DNA of 64,000 nt, taken from the NCBI RefSeq assembly GCF_900113905.1, contig NZ_FORC01000001.1, positions 248,001 to 312,000 on the forward strand, read 5' to 3'. The translations under genes were made by a program, and so were the position numbers. Below are positions 36,270 to 45,120 of this stretch, piece after piece. Source of the stretch: Phytopseudomonas argentinensis (GTDB lineage Bacteria > Pseudomonadota > Gammaproteobacteria > Pseudomonadales > Pseudomonadaceae). Position 1 is the stretch's first letter, and each line of letters begins with the position of its first letter. The notes under the pieces were generated by a model, which was given only the letters and a program-made list of their open reading frames with translations, ran no database searches and was not told where the DNA came from.

Positions 36270-37658
36270 TTAGCGAGGCTGGCGGCGCAGGCGCAGCTGG
36301 TAGCAACCCCAGATGAACAGCAGCCAGAACGGGATGGCGAATACCGAGATACGGATACCGGGAATGAACAGCATCACGCCAAGGATGAACAGCACGAAGG
36401 CCAGGCACAGGTAATTGGCGAAGGGGAACCAGAAGGCCTTGAACGACGGCTCCACGCCCTTTGCCTGCATGGCCTTGCGGAACCTGATGTGGGCCAGGCT
36501 GATCATCGCCCAGTTGATCACCAGGGCGGCGACCACCAGCGACATCAACAGCTCCAGCGCGCTCTTGGGCACCAGGTAATTGATCACCACGCAGATCAGC
36601 GTGAACAGCGCCGAGAAGAAGATTGCCAGCACCGGCACGCCGCGCTTGTCGACCTTGAGCAGCGAGCGCGGCGCATTACCCTGCTCGGCCAGGCCGTAGA
36701 GCATGCGGCTGTTGCAGTACACGCCGCTGTTGTAGACCGACAGCGCCGCGGTGAGCACCACGAAGTTGAGCAGGTGGGCGGCGGTGTCGCTGCCGATCAG
36801 CGAGAAGATCTGCACGAAGGGGCTGCTGCCATAGGAGTCGCCGCCGGCGGTCAGGGTCGCGACCAGATCGTCCCAGGGGTGCAGCGACAGCAATACGGTC
36901 AGCGCGCCGATGTAGAAGATCAGGATGCGGTAGACCACCTGATTGATGGCCTTGGGGATCACGGTTTTCGGCTGGTCTGCCTCGGCCGCGGTGATGCCCA
37001 CCAGCTCAAGGCCGCCAAAGGAGAACATGATGATGGCCATCATCATCACCAAGCCGGAAACCCCGTTGGGGAAGAAGCCGCCATGGCTCCACAGGTTGCT
37101 GACCGACGCCTGCTCGCCGCCGGCGCCGCTGAACAGCAGGTAGCAACCGAGCAGGATCATGCCCATGATCGCTACCACCTTGATGATCGAGAACCAGAAC
37201 TCGGCCTCGCCGAACACCCGCACGTTGGTCAGGTTGATGGCATTGATCAGCACGAAGAACGCCGCCGCGGTCGCCCAGGTGGGGATCTCCGGCCACCAGT
37301 ACTGCACGTACTTGCCCACCGCCGTGAGCTCGGCCATGCCCACCAGCACATAGAGCACCCAGTAGTTCCAGCCGGACAGGAAACCGGCGAACGGGCCCCA
37401 ATAGCTATGGGCGAAGTGGCTGAACGAGCCTGCCACCGGCTCTTCGACGATCATTTCGCCAAGCTGGCGCATGATCAGAAAGGCGATGAACCCGCCGATC
37501 GCATAGCCGAGGATCATCGACGGTCCGGCCGAGGCCATTACCCCGGCGGAACCCAGGAACAGGCCGGTGCCGATGGCACCGCCCAGGGCGATCAACTGAA
37601 TATGGCGGTTCTTCAGGCCGCGCTTGAGCGGGCCGGTCTGGAGCATTTCGCTTGGCAT
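36270..37658 (-). CDS. aroP: Aromatic amino acid permease, AroP type
   Basis: The 462-residue, twelve-helix amino-acid/polyamine/organocation transporter has the family start LKRGLKNRHIQLIALGGAIG and the GEMIVEEPVAGSFSHFA region seen in AroP. It lies last in a cluster for homogentisate catabolism. Proton-coupled uptake of Tyr or Phe is therefore the likely task, though close relatives carry Pro or GABA. It follows maiA by 81 bases and may have its own promoter. Confidence 0.82.
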   Translation of the reverse strand: MPSEMLQTGPLKRGLKNRHIQLIALGGAIGTGLFLGSAGVMASAGPSMILGYAIGGFIAFLIMRQLGEMIVEEPVAGSFSHFAHSYWGPFAGFLSGWNYWVLYVLVGMAELTAVGKYVQYWWPEIPTWATAAAFFVLINAINLTNVRVFGEAEFWFSIIKVVAIMGMILLGCYLLFSGAGGEQASVSNLWSHGGFFPNGVSGLVMMMAIIMFSFGGLELVGITAAEADQPKTVIPKAINQVVYRILIFYIGALTVLLSLHPWDDLVATLTAGGDSYGSSPFVQIFSLIGSDTAAHLLNFVVLTAALSVYNSGVYCNSRMLYGLAEQGNAPRSLLKVDKRGVPVLAIFFSALFTLICVVINYLVPKSALELLMSLVVAALVINWAMISLAHIRFRKAMQAKGVEPSFKAFWFPFANYLCLAFVLFILGVMLFIPGIRISVFAIPFWLLFIWGCYQLRLRRQPR

Positions 37659-37739
37659 CTGTCACCTGTGGGTGATCGACCGTGACGGGATCGAACCCGC
37701 CCGGCTCGTGGCCTTGCGGAATGGCTTGGGTACTTGCGG

Positions 37740-38390
37740 TTACTGCGCGTCGGGCTGGGCATCCGGCGCGGCGTGCCGGAATGCTTCAAGGGCCTCACAA
37801 CGGGCGGTCAGCGCGAGGATGCGTGGATACGCATCGAGGTCACAGTCGAAACGGCGCGCATTGTACACCTGTGGGATCAAACAGGCTTCCAGATAGCCGG
37901 GCCGCGTGCCCAGGGAAAATGTATCGCCATACGCCGCCAGCCCCTGCTCCACCGCTGCCAGGCCCGCAGCCACCCAATGCCGGTACCAGGCGTTCTTCGC
38001 CGCGTCATCGACACCCAGCTCACGGCCGAGGTACTGCAGCACCCGCAGGTTGTTGAGCGGATGTACATCGCAGGCCAGATGCAGCGCCAGGGCGCGGACC
38101 TGAGCACGCTCGACGGGGTCGGCCGGCAGGATGGCCGGCACCGGAAAGATTTCCTCCAGGTACTCGATGATCGCCAGGGACTGGGCGATGGGCGCACCGC
38201 CGTTCTCCTCGTCCACCAGGAGTGGCACCAGGCCCTGGGGATTGAGTGCCTGATAAGCCTCGCCATGCTGCTCGCCGCCATCGCGCACCAGATGCACCGG
38301 CACCTGCCGGTAAGCCAGTCCCTTGAGGTTGAGGGCGATGCGCACCCGGTAGGCGGCGCTAGAGCGCCAGTAGCCGTATAGCGTCAGCAT
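37740..38390 (-). CDS. maiA: Maleylacetoacetate isomerase
   Basis: The 216-residue zeta-class glutathione-S-transferase has the N-terminal signature YGYWRSSAAYRVRIALNLKG with the catalytic Ser pair, and NPQGLVPLLVDEENG in the thioredoxin domain. It converts 4-maleylacetoacetate to 4-fumarylacetoacetate with glutathione. Its position after the hydrolase gene fits the pathway. ATG38390 is chosen because the glutathione-binding domain begins there. Confidence 0.95.
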   Translation of the reverse strand: MLTLYGYWRSSAAYRVRIALNLKGLAYRQVPVHLVRDGGEQHGEAYQALNPQGLVPLLVDEENGGAPIAQSLAIIEYLEEIFPVPAILPADPVERAQVRALALHLACDVHPLNNLRVLQYLGRELGVDDAAKNAWYRHWVAAGLAAVEQGLAAYGDTFSLGTRPGYLEACLIPQVYNARRFDCDLDAYPRILALTARCEALEAFRHAAPDAQPDAQ

Positions 38391-38406
38391 TGCGGACTCC
38401 TGAAAA

Positions 38407-38484
38407 CACAACTTGGTAGGAGCGGCTTCAGCTGCGATCCGGCTGGAAGGCGCCGACCGCACCGCAGCTGAGGCACTCCTCCGG
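38407..38484. repeat. REP-like repeat inside the homogentisate cluster
   Basis: GGTAGGAGCGGCTTCAGCTGCGAT is faced by an imperfect inverted counterpart ending near CACTCCTCC. It occupies most of the 95-base gap before maiA and may cause mRNA processing there. Confidence 0.5.
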
Positions 38485-38485
38485 A

Positions 38486-39472
38486 TCAGTGGGCGTCGTA
38501 GCTTTCCACCACCTGGTCGATGGCACCGAAGATGCTCGCCCCGCCCGCATCGAACATCTCGATGCGCACCCGATCACCGAACTTGAGAAACGGCGTCTTC
38601 GCCTCACCGTGCTCGATCACTTCGAGCATGCGCTTCTCCGCCAGGCAGCTGGAGCCGGCGCTGCGGTCGTAGTTGGAGACGGTGCCCGAGCCGATGATGC
38701 TGCCGCTGCCCAACGGCCGCGTGCGGGCGGCATGGGCGACCAGGGTCGGGAAGTCGAAGGTCATGTCGGTGCCGGCATCCGGCTGGCCGAACAGCGAACC
38801 GTTGATGTGCGACACCAGCGGCCGGTGCACGCGCCCGTCGCGCCAGCTGTCGCCCAGCTCGTCCGGGGTGACCGCCACTGGCGAGAAGCTCGACGAGGGC
38901 TTGCTCTGGTAGAAACCGAAGCCCTTGGCCAGCTCGCCGGGAATCAGGTTGCGCAGCGACACGTCGTTGACCAGCATCAAGAGCTGGATATGTCCGGCGG
39001 CCTGGGCTGGCGTGGCGCCCATGGGCACGTCGTCGGTGATCACCGCCAACTCGGCTTCCAGGTCGATGCCCCAGGCTTCATCGCCCATGCGGATCGGTGC
39101 ATGGGGCGCGATAAAGGTGTCCGAGCCGCCCTGATACATCAGCGGGTCGTGCCAAAAGGACTCCGGCATCTCGGCGCCACGCGCCTTGCGCACCAGTTCG
39201 ACATGGTTGACGTAGGCACTGCCATCGGCCCAGTGATAGGCCCGCGGCAATGGGCTGTGACAGGCGTGCTGATCGAAGTCGAAAGCTGCCGCTTCCAGGC
39301 CGTCGTTGAGGCGCTGGTACACCGCCTCCAGCTGCCGGCACTTGCTCGTCCAGTCGTCCAGCGCGGCCTGCAGCGTGGGAGCGATCTGCGCCACGCGCAC
39401 GGCGCGGGTCAGGTCGCGGGATACCACCACCAGGGCGCCATCACGGCCCTGGTTCAGCGATGCCAGTTTCAT
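38486..39472 (-). CDS. Fumarylacetoacetate hydrolase family protein (short form)
   Basis: The 328-residue protein has the FAH C-terminal fold. Metal-binding acidic residues lie in WGIDLEAELAVITDD, and further motifs are NDVSLRN and GFYQSKPSSSFSPVAV. It probably cleaves 4-fumarylacetoacetate to fumarate and acetoacetate, the last step of Tyr breakdown. Classical fumarylacetoacetases have about 430 residues, so this is a shorter, distinct branch. It overlaps the dioxygenase gene by one base (TGATG). Confidence 0.9.
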   Translation of the reverse strand: MKLASLNQGRDGALVVVSRDLTRAVRVAQIAPTLQAALDDWTSKCRQLEAVYQRLNDGLEAAAFDFDQHACHSPLPRAYHWADGSAYVNHVELVRKARGAEMPESFWHDPLMYQGGSDTFIAPHAPIRMGDEAWGIDLEAELAVITDDVPMGATPAQAAGHIQLLMLVNDVSLRNLIPGELAKGFGFYQSKPSSSFSPVAVTPDELGDSWRDGRVHRPLVSHINGSLFGQPDAGTDMTFDFPTLVAHAARTRPLGSGSIIGSGTVSNYDRSAGSSCLAEKRMLEVIEHGEAKTPFLKFGDRVRIEMFDAGGASIFGAIDQVVESYDAH

Positions 39473-40611
39473 CAGGACTCCTTGCCTGGCGCACGCCAGG
39501 AGTTCACGTATTCGGCGACATCCACCGCGGCGGCGGCCTCGGTCACCTCAAGAGCACGGCGGGTGTCGATCATCACCGCCACTTCCTCGGCAAAGGTCGC
39601 CGGGTCGGTCTGCGCCTTTTTCAGGGCTTTGGGGTGCGGGCCATGGGGAAAGCCGCAGGGGTGCAGGGTGACCATGCCGGCCTCGATGTTGTCGCGGCTG
39701 AAGAAGTTGCCACGGTGGTAGAACAGCACTTCGTCATAGTCATCGTTGTTGTGGAAGAACGGCACCTTGAGCGCGCCGGGGTCGGATTCAACCGGCCGTG
39801 GCGTGAAGGTGCAGACCACGAAGCCCTTGGCCACGAAGGTGGTGTGCACCGAGGGCGGGAGGTGGTAGCGGTGGCTCATCAGCGGGCGGATGTCGCGCCA
39901 GTTCACCCGCACCACGGTGTTGTCGCCGTGCCAGCCGACGGCATCGAGCGGGTTGTAGGGATAGGTCACGGTGCTGATCCGGCCCTGCCGCTTGATGCGG
40001 ATCTGCCAGGTGTTTTCATCCTGCTGGGCCTTGAAGGCGTCATCGATATGGGGGTGGTCGAGCACCGCCGGGTCGAAGATCGCCTGGCCGCCGAGCAGGC
40101 CCTTGTCCGGCAGCTGGTAGGCGCCATCGGTGTTCTCGACCAGCAGGAAATGGCTGGGCGCCGTCGGCTCGATTCGCCAGGCGGTGCCGCGGGGAATCAC
40201 CAGGTAATCGCCATCGCGGTATTCGAGGTGGCCGAAGTCGCAATGGAAGTGCCCGGCGCCGTCGTGCACGAACAACAACTCATCGCCGTCGCTGTTGCGC
40301 ACTAGGTGGGTCATGGCGCTGGCGGTCTTCCACACGCGCAGGCGAATATCGGCGTTGTGCAGAGTCAGCGGCGCCTCCAGCGGGCAGTCGTGCTCGCTGG
40401 GAATATGGTTGAAGTTGAAGGCGTGGGGGCGCAGCGGCCCCTGCCAGTCGATCCAGCCGGTAGGCGGGTGCTTGTGGTGCAGGTGCGTCACCGGGCCGAA
40501 GAAGCCCTCGCGGCCCATCTCCCGCTCGTAGGTGTCGGCAGGTAGATCGCAATGGGCCTGGCGCGAGTGCTCGCCTTCACGCAGGGGAAAGCTGATCCAT
40601 TTGCGGCTCAT
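39472..40611 (-). CDS. hmgA: Homogentisate 1,2-dioxygenase (short form)
   Basis: The 379-residue cupin-fold protein has the metal site in view: His and Glu around PFFHNNDDYDEVLFYHRGNF and a His in HPCGFPHGPHP. It opens the homogentisate ring to 4-maleylacetoacetate. Classical HmgA has about 430 residues and an N-terminus not seen here. It lies between hpd and the hydrolase in a coupled unit. Confidence 0.9.
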   Translation of the reverse strand: MSRKWISFPLREGEHSRQAHCDLPADTYEREMGREGFFGPVTHLHHKHPPTGWIDWQGPLRPHAFNFNHIPSEHDCPLEAPLTLHNADIRLRVWKTASAMTHLVRNSDGDELLFVHDGAGHFHCDFGHLEYRDGDYLVIPRGTAWRIEPTAPSHFLLVENTDGAYQLPDKGLLGGQAIFDPAVLDHPHIDDAFKAQQDENTWQIRIKRQGRISTVTYPYNPLDAVGWHGDNTVVRVNWRDIRPLMSHRYHLPPSVHTTFVAKGFVVCTFTPRPVESDPGALKVPFFHNNDDYDEVLFYHRGNFFSRDNIEAGMVTLHPCGFPHGPHPKALKKAQTDPATFAEEVAVMIDTRRALEVTEAAAAVDVAEYVNSWRAPGKES

Positions 40612-40615
40612 GGCC

Positions 40616-41710
40616 TCACTCCTCGCTGATCACACCGCGGCGCACCTGGTCTTCTTCGATGGACTCGAACAGCGCCTTGAAATTGCCCTCGCCAAAGCCC
40701 TGGTTGCCCTTGCGCTGGATGATCTCGAAGAAGATCGGGCCGATTACCGTGTTGGTGAAGATCTGCAGCAGGATGCCGTCGTCGCCCGGCGCTCCGTCGA
40801 TCAGCAGGTTCAGCTCACGCAGCACTTCCAAGGGCTCGCCGTGGCCGGCCACGCGCTGGTCGACCTTCTCGTAGTAGGTGTCCGGGGTGCTCATGAAAGC
40901 CACGCCGTTGGCCTGCAGCTGGCGCACCGTGGCGTAGATGTCGTCGGTGGCCAGAGCAATGTGCTGAATGCCCTCGCCGTGGTACTCGCGGATGAATTCC
41001 TCGATCTGCGACTTGTCGTCGGCCGACTCGTTGATGGGGATGCGGATCTTCCCGCACGGCGCAGTCATGGCCCGCGAGACCAGGCCGGTAAGCTTGCCTT
41101 CGATATCGAAATAGCGGATTTCGCGAAAGCCGGCGATGCGTTCGTAGAAGCCGGACCAGACATCCATGTGCCCGCGTTTGACGTTATGGGTCAGGTGGTC
41201 GATGCATTGCAAGCCGACGGCGTTGTCGTCCGCCGAACGCCCCTTGATGAATTCGAAGTCCACGTCATAGATGCTCTGCTCGCCGCTCTCATTGGGATAA
41301 CGGTCGACCAGGTACAACAACGATCCGCCGATGCCTTCGACGCAGGGAATGTTCAGCTCGCCGAAGTTGGCGTGGCTGCCGACCAGGGTGGCGCCCTGCT
41401 CTTTCACGTAGGCAGCGGCCTGGGCGGCGTTCTTGACCCGGAACGCCATGGCGCAGGCGCTGGGCCCATGTTTTTCGGCGAAGGCATGTACATGCCAGGT
41501 CGGGCTGCCGTTGAGCACGAAGTTCACGTCGTGCTGCTGGAACAGCCACACCTGCTTGCTGCGGTGCCTGGCGGTTTCGGTAAAGCCCATGGCGGTGAAC
41601 AGCTGGCGCAGCTGTTCGATGCCCTCGGGCGTCGGTGCGGTGAATTCGACGAATTCGAAACCGTCGGTACCGATGGGGTTGTGCTGTTCGATTCTGGACA
41701 CGGCGTTCAT
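40616..41710 (-). CDS. hpd: 4-Hydroxyphenylpyruvate dioxygenase
   Basis: The 364-residue protein has two vicinal-oxygen-chelate domains. Iron ligands appear as His in CIDHLTHNVK, His in GEGIQHIALATDD and Glu in IGPIFFEIIQRKGNQGFGEG. It converts 4-hydroxyphenylpyruvate to homogentisate. It is first in the hpd-hmgA-fah-maiA-aroP cluster, four bases before hmgA. ATG41710 is chosen by family length. A TyrR/PhhR-like palindrome lies about 170 bases upstream. Confidence 0.96.
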   Translation of the reverse strand: MNAVSRIEQHNPIGTDGFEFVEFTAPTPEGIEQLRQLFTAMGFTETARHRSKQVWLFQQHDVNFVLNGSPTWHVHAFAEKHGPSACAMAFRVKNAAQAAAYVKEQGATLVGSHANFGELNIPCVEGIGGSLLYLVDRYPNESGEQSIYDVDFEFIKGRSADDNAVGLQCIDHLTHNVKRGHMDVWSGFYERIAGFREIRYFDIEGKLTGLVSRAMTAPCGKIRIPINESADDKSQIEEFIREYHGEGIQHIALATDDIYATVRQLQANGVAFMSTPDTYYEKVDQRVAGHGEPLEVLRELNLLIDGAPGDDGILLQIFTNTVIGPIFFEIIQRKGNQGFGEGNFKALFESIEEDQVRRGVISEE

Positions 41711-41881
41711 GGGGGTCGTCCTCGTTGTCGTTATGCCTCCATGACAATCGAGGTGGCGAACGCGAACAAGGCCGCCCTGCCCGTCGGCAACGCCTACGCA
41801 GCCGGACGCTGGCAAGGCTTCGATACATGGCGGGACGATGGGCCACCAATCGCCACCAGCGGCCCCTGAATCGACCGAATC

Positions 41882-41899
41882 CGTAAACATTTCTTTACG
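41882..41899. promoter_or_regulatory. Candidate PhhR/TyrR operator upstream of hpd
   Basis: CGTAAA-CATTTC-TTTACG is a perfect 6-6-6 inverted repeat. It differs from the TyrR/PhhR box TGTAAA-N6-TTTACA only in its outermost pair. It lies between hpd (172 bases) and the divergent membrane-protein gene (107 bases). Confidence 0.65.
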
Positions 41900-42005
41900 A
41901 GGCGGTCGATTAATCTGCCGACAGGATGCGGGCAATGCCCAGGCAGATCGGTGAAAACGCTGCCAGAATGACAGCATCTCAACAAACCCCATGAACGAGG
42001 CCGCC

Positions 42006-42611
42006 ATGAGCAGTGAAACGCCTTCAGAAGCCGAAAGCCCCGCTGCCTATGACCTGGCCCCGGGCAGCGACGAGGAGCGCCTGGCCAAGCTGGAAAAGGC
42101 CAATCGTCTCAATCGCATCCTGATCTTCGCCCTTGCCCTGCTGCTGTTCATCGTTCTCTCCAGCCTGGCCACCTCTGCGGTGGTGAAGATGCTCGCCGAC
42201 GAGCCGCCGCCCTTCGACCCCGAAGCCTTCGCGGCGCTGCAGCACCATGCCGAGGAACTGGAGAAACAGGTAAACGCCCTCAAGGAAGACCAGAAGCGCC
42301 AGGACGCCCTGCTGAAACTCGCCGCTACGCCACCACCACCGCCCCCTGCCGCTGCTGCTGCACCGGCGGCGCCGCCCGCCCAGGATATTGCCGCCCTGAA
42401 ACTGATGGGCCGCACCCTGCTCGGCCAGGAACAGAGTTACCAACAGAGCCTGCAGACGCTGAAGAATGGCATGCGCGACCTGGCGGACATGATCCCCGGC
42501 TCACGCAGCTGGCTGGATGATTACAACGAGGAGATCGACAAGGCGGTCAATGCCAGCGTGCAGCGCACCAAGGCGATCCAGCAATGGGGCAGCAAGCTGC
42601 CGCACGAGTAG
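42006..42611 (+). CDS. Hypothetical single-pass membrane protein with coiled coil
   Basis: The 201-residue product is not a family I recognise. It has an acidic cytoplasmic N-terminus, one transmembrane helix (about 40-65), a coiled coil (about 75-105), an Ala/Pro-rich linker (about 106-130) and a helical C-terminus. ATG42006 is preferred over 41991 because GAGG lies shortly upstream. It is divergent from hpd and ends at a REP-type hairpin. Confidence 0.75.
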   Translation: MSSETPSEAESPAAYDLAPGSDEERLAKLEKANRLNRILIFALALLLFIVLSSLATSAVVKMLADEPPPFDPEAFAALQHHAEELEKQVNALKEDQKRQDALLKLAATPPPPPPAAAAAPAAPPAQDIAALKLMGRTLLGQEQSYQQSLQTLKNGMRDLADMIPGSRSWLDDYNEEIDKAVNASVQRTKAIQQWGSKLPHE

Positions 42612-42627
42612 GTTTTTGTAACCCGGC

Positions 42628-42677
42628 GTTGAGCGCAGCGATACCCAGGGCCAATCGTGGGTATCGCTGCGCTCAAC
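42628..42677. repeat. Perfect 20-base inverted repeat (REP type, likely bidirectional terminator)
   Basis: GTTGAGCGCAGCGATACCCA (42628-42647) pairs perfectly with 42658-42677 across 10 bases. It sits between two convergent genes and belongs to the GGTATCGC repeat family of this window. Confidence 0.8.
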
Positions 42678-42713
42678 CGCATGCCACCGACAAGTGCGGC
42701 TAACTCGCCTGGC

Positions 42714-44492
42714 CTAATGCTGCAGATTGCCGTAGAGCTTGGCGTACAGCCCGCCCTCGGCGATCAGCTGGCGGTGGTCTCCGTCTTCGGCAACGCTGCC
42801 GCCATCGAAGACCAGCACCCGGTTGGCCTGCTTCACCGCACTCAGGCGGTGGGCGATGATCAGCGTGGTGCGGCCGTCGAGGAACTGCGCCAGCGCCTTG
42901 TGCAGGGCGTATTCGGTGGCGGCGTCCAGGGCCGAGGTGGCCTCGTCGAGGATCACCACCTTGGGCTCGGCTAACACCATGCGGGCAATGGCCAGGCGCT
43001 GACGCTGGCCGCCGGACAAGCGCACGCCGGAGCGTCCCACTATGGTATCCAGCCCCTGCGGCAGCTGGCGCACGGTCTGCGCCAGCTGGGCGATGCTCAG
43101 CGCCTGCCAGCAGGCCTCGTCACTGCGCTCGCGGCCCATGCACAGGTTGGCGCGCACGGTGTCGTTGAACAGCGCCGGATGCTGCAGCACCACCGCCACG
43201 TGTTCGCGAATGGCCGGCAGGCCGATCTCTTCCTGGCTGCTGCCACCAAAGCGGATCTCCCCGGCCTGGGGCGTATAGAGGCCCAGCAGCAGTTGCACCA
43301 GGGTACTCTTGCCACCGCCGCTGGCGCCGACGATGGCGACCTTCTCGCCCGGCGCGATGGACAGGTTGAGCCCCGTCAGCACCGGTTCCTCATCATAGGA
43401 GAAGCTCAGGTCGCGAATCTCGATGCCGACGGTTTCATGGCCCTTGAACGGGTCGGCGCCGCCCACGTAGTCCGGCTCGTCACGTCGCGCCAATAGTTCG
43501 TTGATGCGGGTCAGCGCGCCGCCAGCGGCATAGAAGGCGTACTGCAGGTTGAGCAGTTGCTCCACCGGGCCGATCATGAACCACAGATAGCTGAACACGG
43601 CGAGCATCTGCCCGATGGACAGGTCGGAGAACAGCACGGTGAGCATCGCCGCAGCGCGGAACACGTCGATGCCGAACTGGAACAACAGGCCGCTGGCGCG
43701 GTTCGAGGCGTCGGTCTTCCATTGCGAGGCCACGGCGTAATCGCGCACTTCCTTGGCGCGCCCACCGAGGCGACCGAGAAAATAGCCCTGGCGATTGCCG
43801 GCACGCACTTCCTGGATCGAGTCCAGGGTTTCGGTCAGCGCCTGGGTGAAGCGCGAGGTGCTGTCGTTCTCGAGCTTCTTCAGGTGTTTGACGCGCTTGC
43901 CCAGCTGCACCGTGGCGTAGATCACCAGCGGGTTGAACAGCAGGATCAGCAGCGCCAGCTTCCAGTGCATCCACAGCAGAATGCCCGAGGTGCCGACCAG
44001 GGTCAGCACGCCGACGAGAAAACGGCTGAGGGTTTCGCCGATGAATTTGTCCAGGGTATCCAGGTCGGTGACCAGGTGGGTGGTCACCGTGCCGCCACCG
44101 AGGCTTTCGTACTCGGCCAGGGAGATGCGCTTGAGGCGCTCGATCAGGCGGATGCGAATGCGGTAGACGATGTCCTTGGAGAGCCGCGCGAACAATCGCG
44201 CCTGCACCACGTTGAACAGCAACGCGCCGCCGCGCAGCAGAAAAGTCAGCCCCAGCATCAGCAGGATGTAGCCGACCGCACCCTGCCAGGCCGCGGGCAG
44301 GAAGTTGTCCATCACCCGCAGCGCGGTGTTGCCGTCGCCGAGCAGCACCTCGTCGACCAACAGCGGCAGCAACAAGGGAATCGGCACGCTGCACAGGGTG
44401 GCCAGCACGGCGACCAGGTTGGCGAGGATCAACGCACGCTTGTGGCACAGGGCCAGGCGTCGGATTTCCGCCCAGCTCAGGCGATCAACCAT
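42714..44492 (-). CDS. ABC exporter, fused transmembrane and ATPase domains
   Basis: The 592-residue half-transporter has six transmembrane helices (about 20-320) and a C-terminal ATPase. Walker A is GASGGGKS (389-396), followed by the signature LSGGQRQRLAIARM, Walker B VVILDEATSALD and an H-loop His in IIAHRLSAV. It would work as a dimer. The layout resembles MsbA or lipid/multidrug exporters; the substrate is not indicated. ATG44492 lies inside the end of the DsbA-like gene (8-base overlap). Confidence 0.92.
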   Translation of the reverse strand: MVDRLSWAEIRRLALCHKRALILANLVAVLATLCSVPIPLLLPLLVDEVLLGDGNTALRVMDNFLPAAWQGAVGYILLMLGLTFLLRGGALLFNVVQARLFARLSKDIVYRIRIRLIERLKRISLAEYESLGGGTVTTHLVTDLDTLDKFIGETLSRFLVGVLTLVGTSGILLWMHWKLALLILLFNPLVIYATVQLGKRVKHLKKLENDSTSRFTQALTETLDSIQEVRAGNRQGYFLGRLGGRAKEVRDYAVASQWKTDASNRASGLLFQFGIDVFRAAAMLTVLFSDLSIGQMLAVFSYLWFMIGPVEQLLNLQYAFYAAGGALTRINELLARRDEPDYVGGADPFKGHETVGIEIRDLSFSYDEEPVLTGLNLSIAPGEKVAIVGASGGGKSTLVQLLLGLYTPQAGEIRFGGSSQEEIGLPAIREHVAVVLQHPALFNDTVRANLCMGRERSDEACWQALSIAQLAQTVRQLPQGLDTIVGRSGVRLSGGQRQRLAIARMVLAEPKVVILDEATSALDAATEYALHKALAQFLDGRTTLIIAHRLSAVKQANRVLVFDGGSVAEDGDHRQLIAEGGLYAKLYGNLQH

Positions 44493-45117
44493 CGACGGCC
44501 TGCTCCAGCCAGCGCGCGAGCAGTGGCGACAAGGCTTCGAGCGGCTGGTAGCCGTTGGTGAGCAGCGCCAGGCGCCCGCCTTTCTCGGCCAGCAAGGTCG
44601 GGAAGCCGGCGATACCGAGGTCCTGCACCCAGGTGAAGTCGGCGGCGGTGGCGCGGTGCTGGGCCTCGCTGTCGAAGGCCTCGGCGAATTCGATCCGCGG
44701 GATGCCAACCTCCTCGGCCAGCTGCACCAGGGTGGCGGCCAGGGTCACGTCGGCGCCCTGCTGGTAGAACGCCCGCTGGATGCGCTGCGCCATCGGCCAG
44801 GCGCTTGCCGTATCGAGGTTGCGCACCGTGACCACCGCACGGCACGCCGCCTCGGTGTCGTAGCGCATGCCCAGGGGAATGCCGGCGTCGAAATTGAACA
44901 GCTGGCCGGTGCTGGCGTTGACCGCCTGCCAGTAGCCCAGGTAGCGCACTCGCGCCGCCGCGTCGATGGCCACCTGATCACGGCGCAGACCACCAAGCAC
45001 CAGCTGCATGGGCACGCCACGCTCGGCAGCCTGGGCGGCCAGCGCCTCGACCACTGGCGCGAAGCCCCAGCACCAGGAACACATCGGGTCCATCACGTAG
45101 AGCAGGCGCGCATCCAT
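44485..45117 (-). CDS. DsbA-family thiol oxidoreductase-like protein
   Basis: The 210-residue protein has a thioredoxin-fold Cys-x-x-Cys (CSWC at 13-16) and the helical insertion of DsbA or HCCA-isomerase-like proteins. It has a cis-Pro in GIAGFPTLL. No signal peptide is present, so it is cytoplasmic. It overlaps the ABC gene and lies 3 bases after trhO, suggesting one transcript. Confidence 0.88.
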   Translation of the reverse strand: MDARLLYVMDPMCSWCWGFAPVVEALAAQAAERGVPMQLVLGGLRRDQVAIDAAARVRYLGYWQAVNASTGQLFNFDAGIPLGMRYDTEAACRAVVTVRNLDTASAWPMAQRIQRAFYQQGADVTLAATLVQLAEEVGIPRIEFAEAFDSEAQHRATAADFTWVQDLGIAGFPTLLAEKGGRLALLTNGYQPLEALSPLLARWLEQAVDG

Positions 45118-45120
45118 GGC

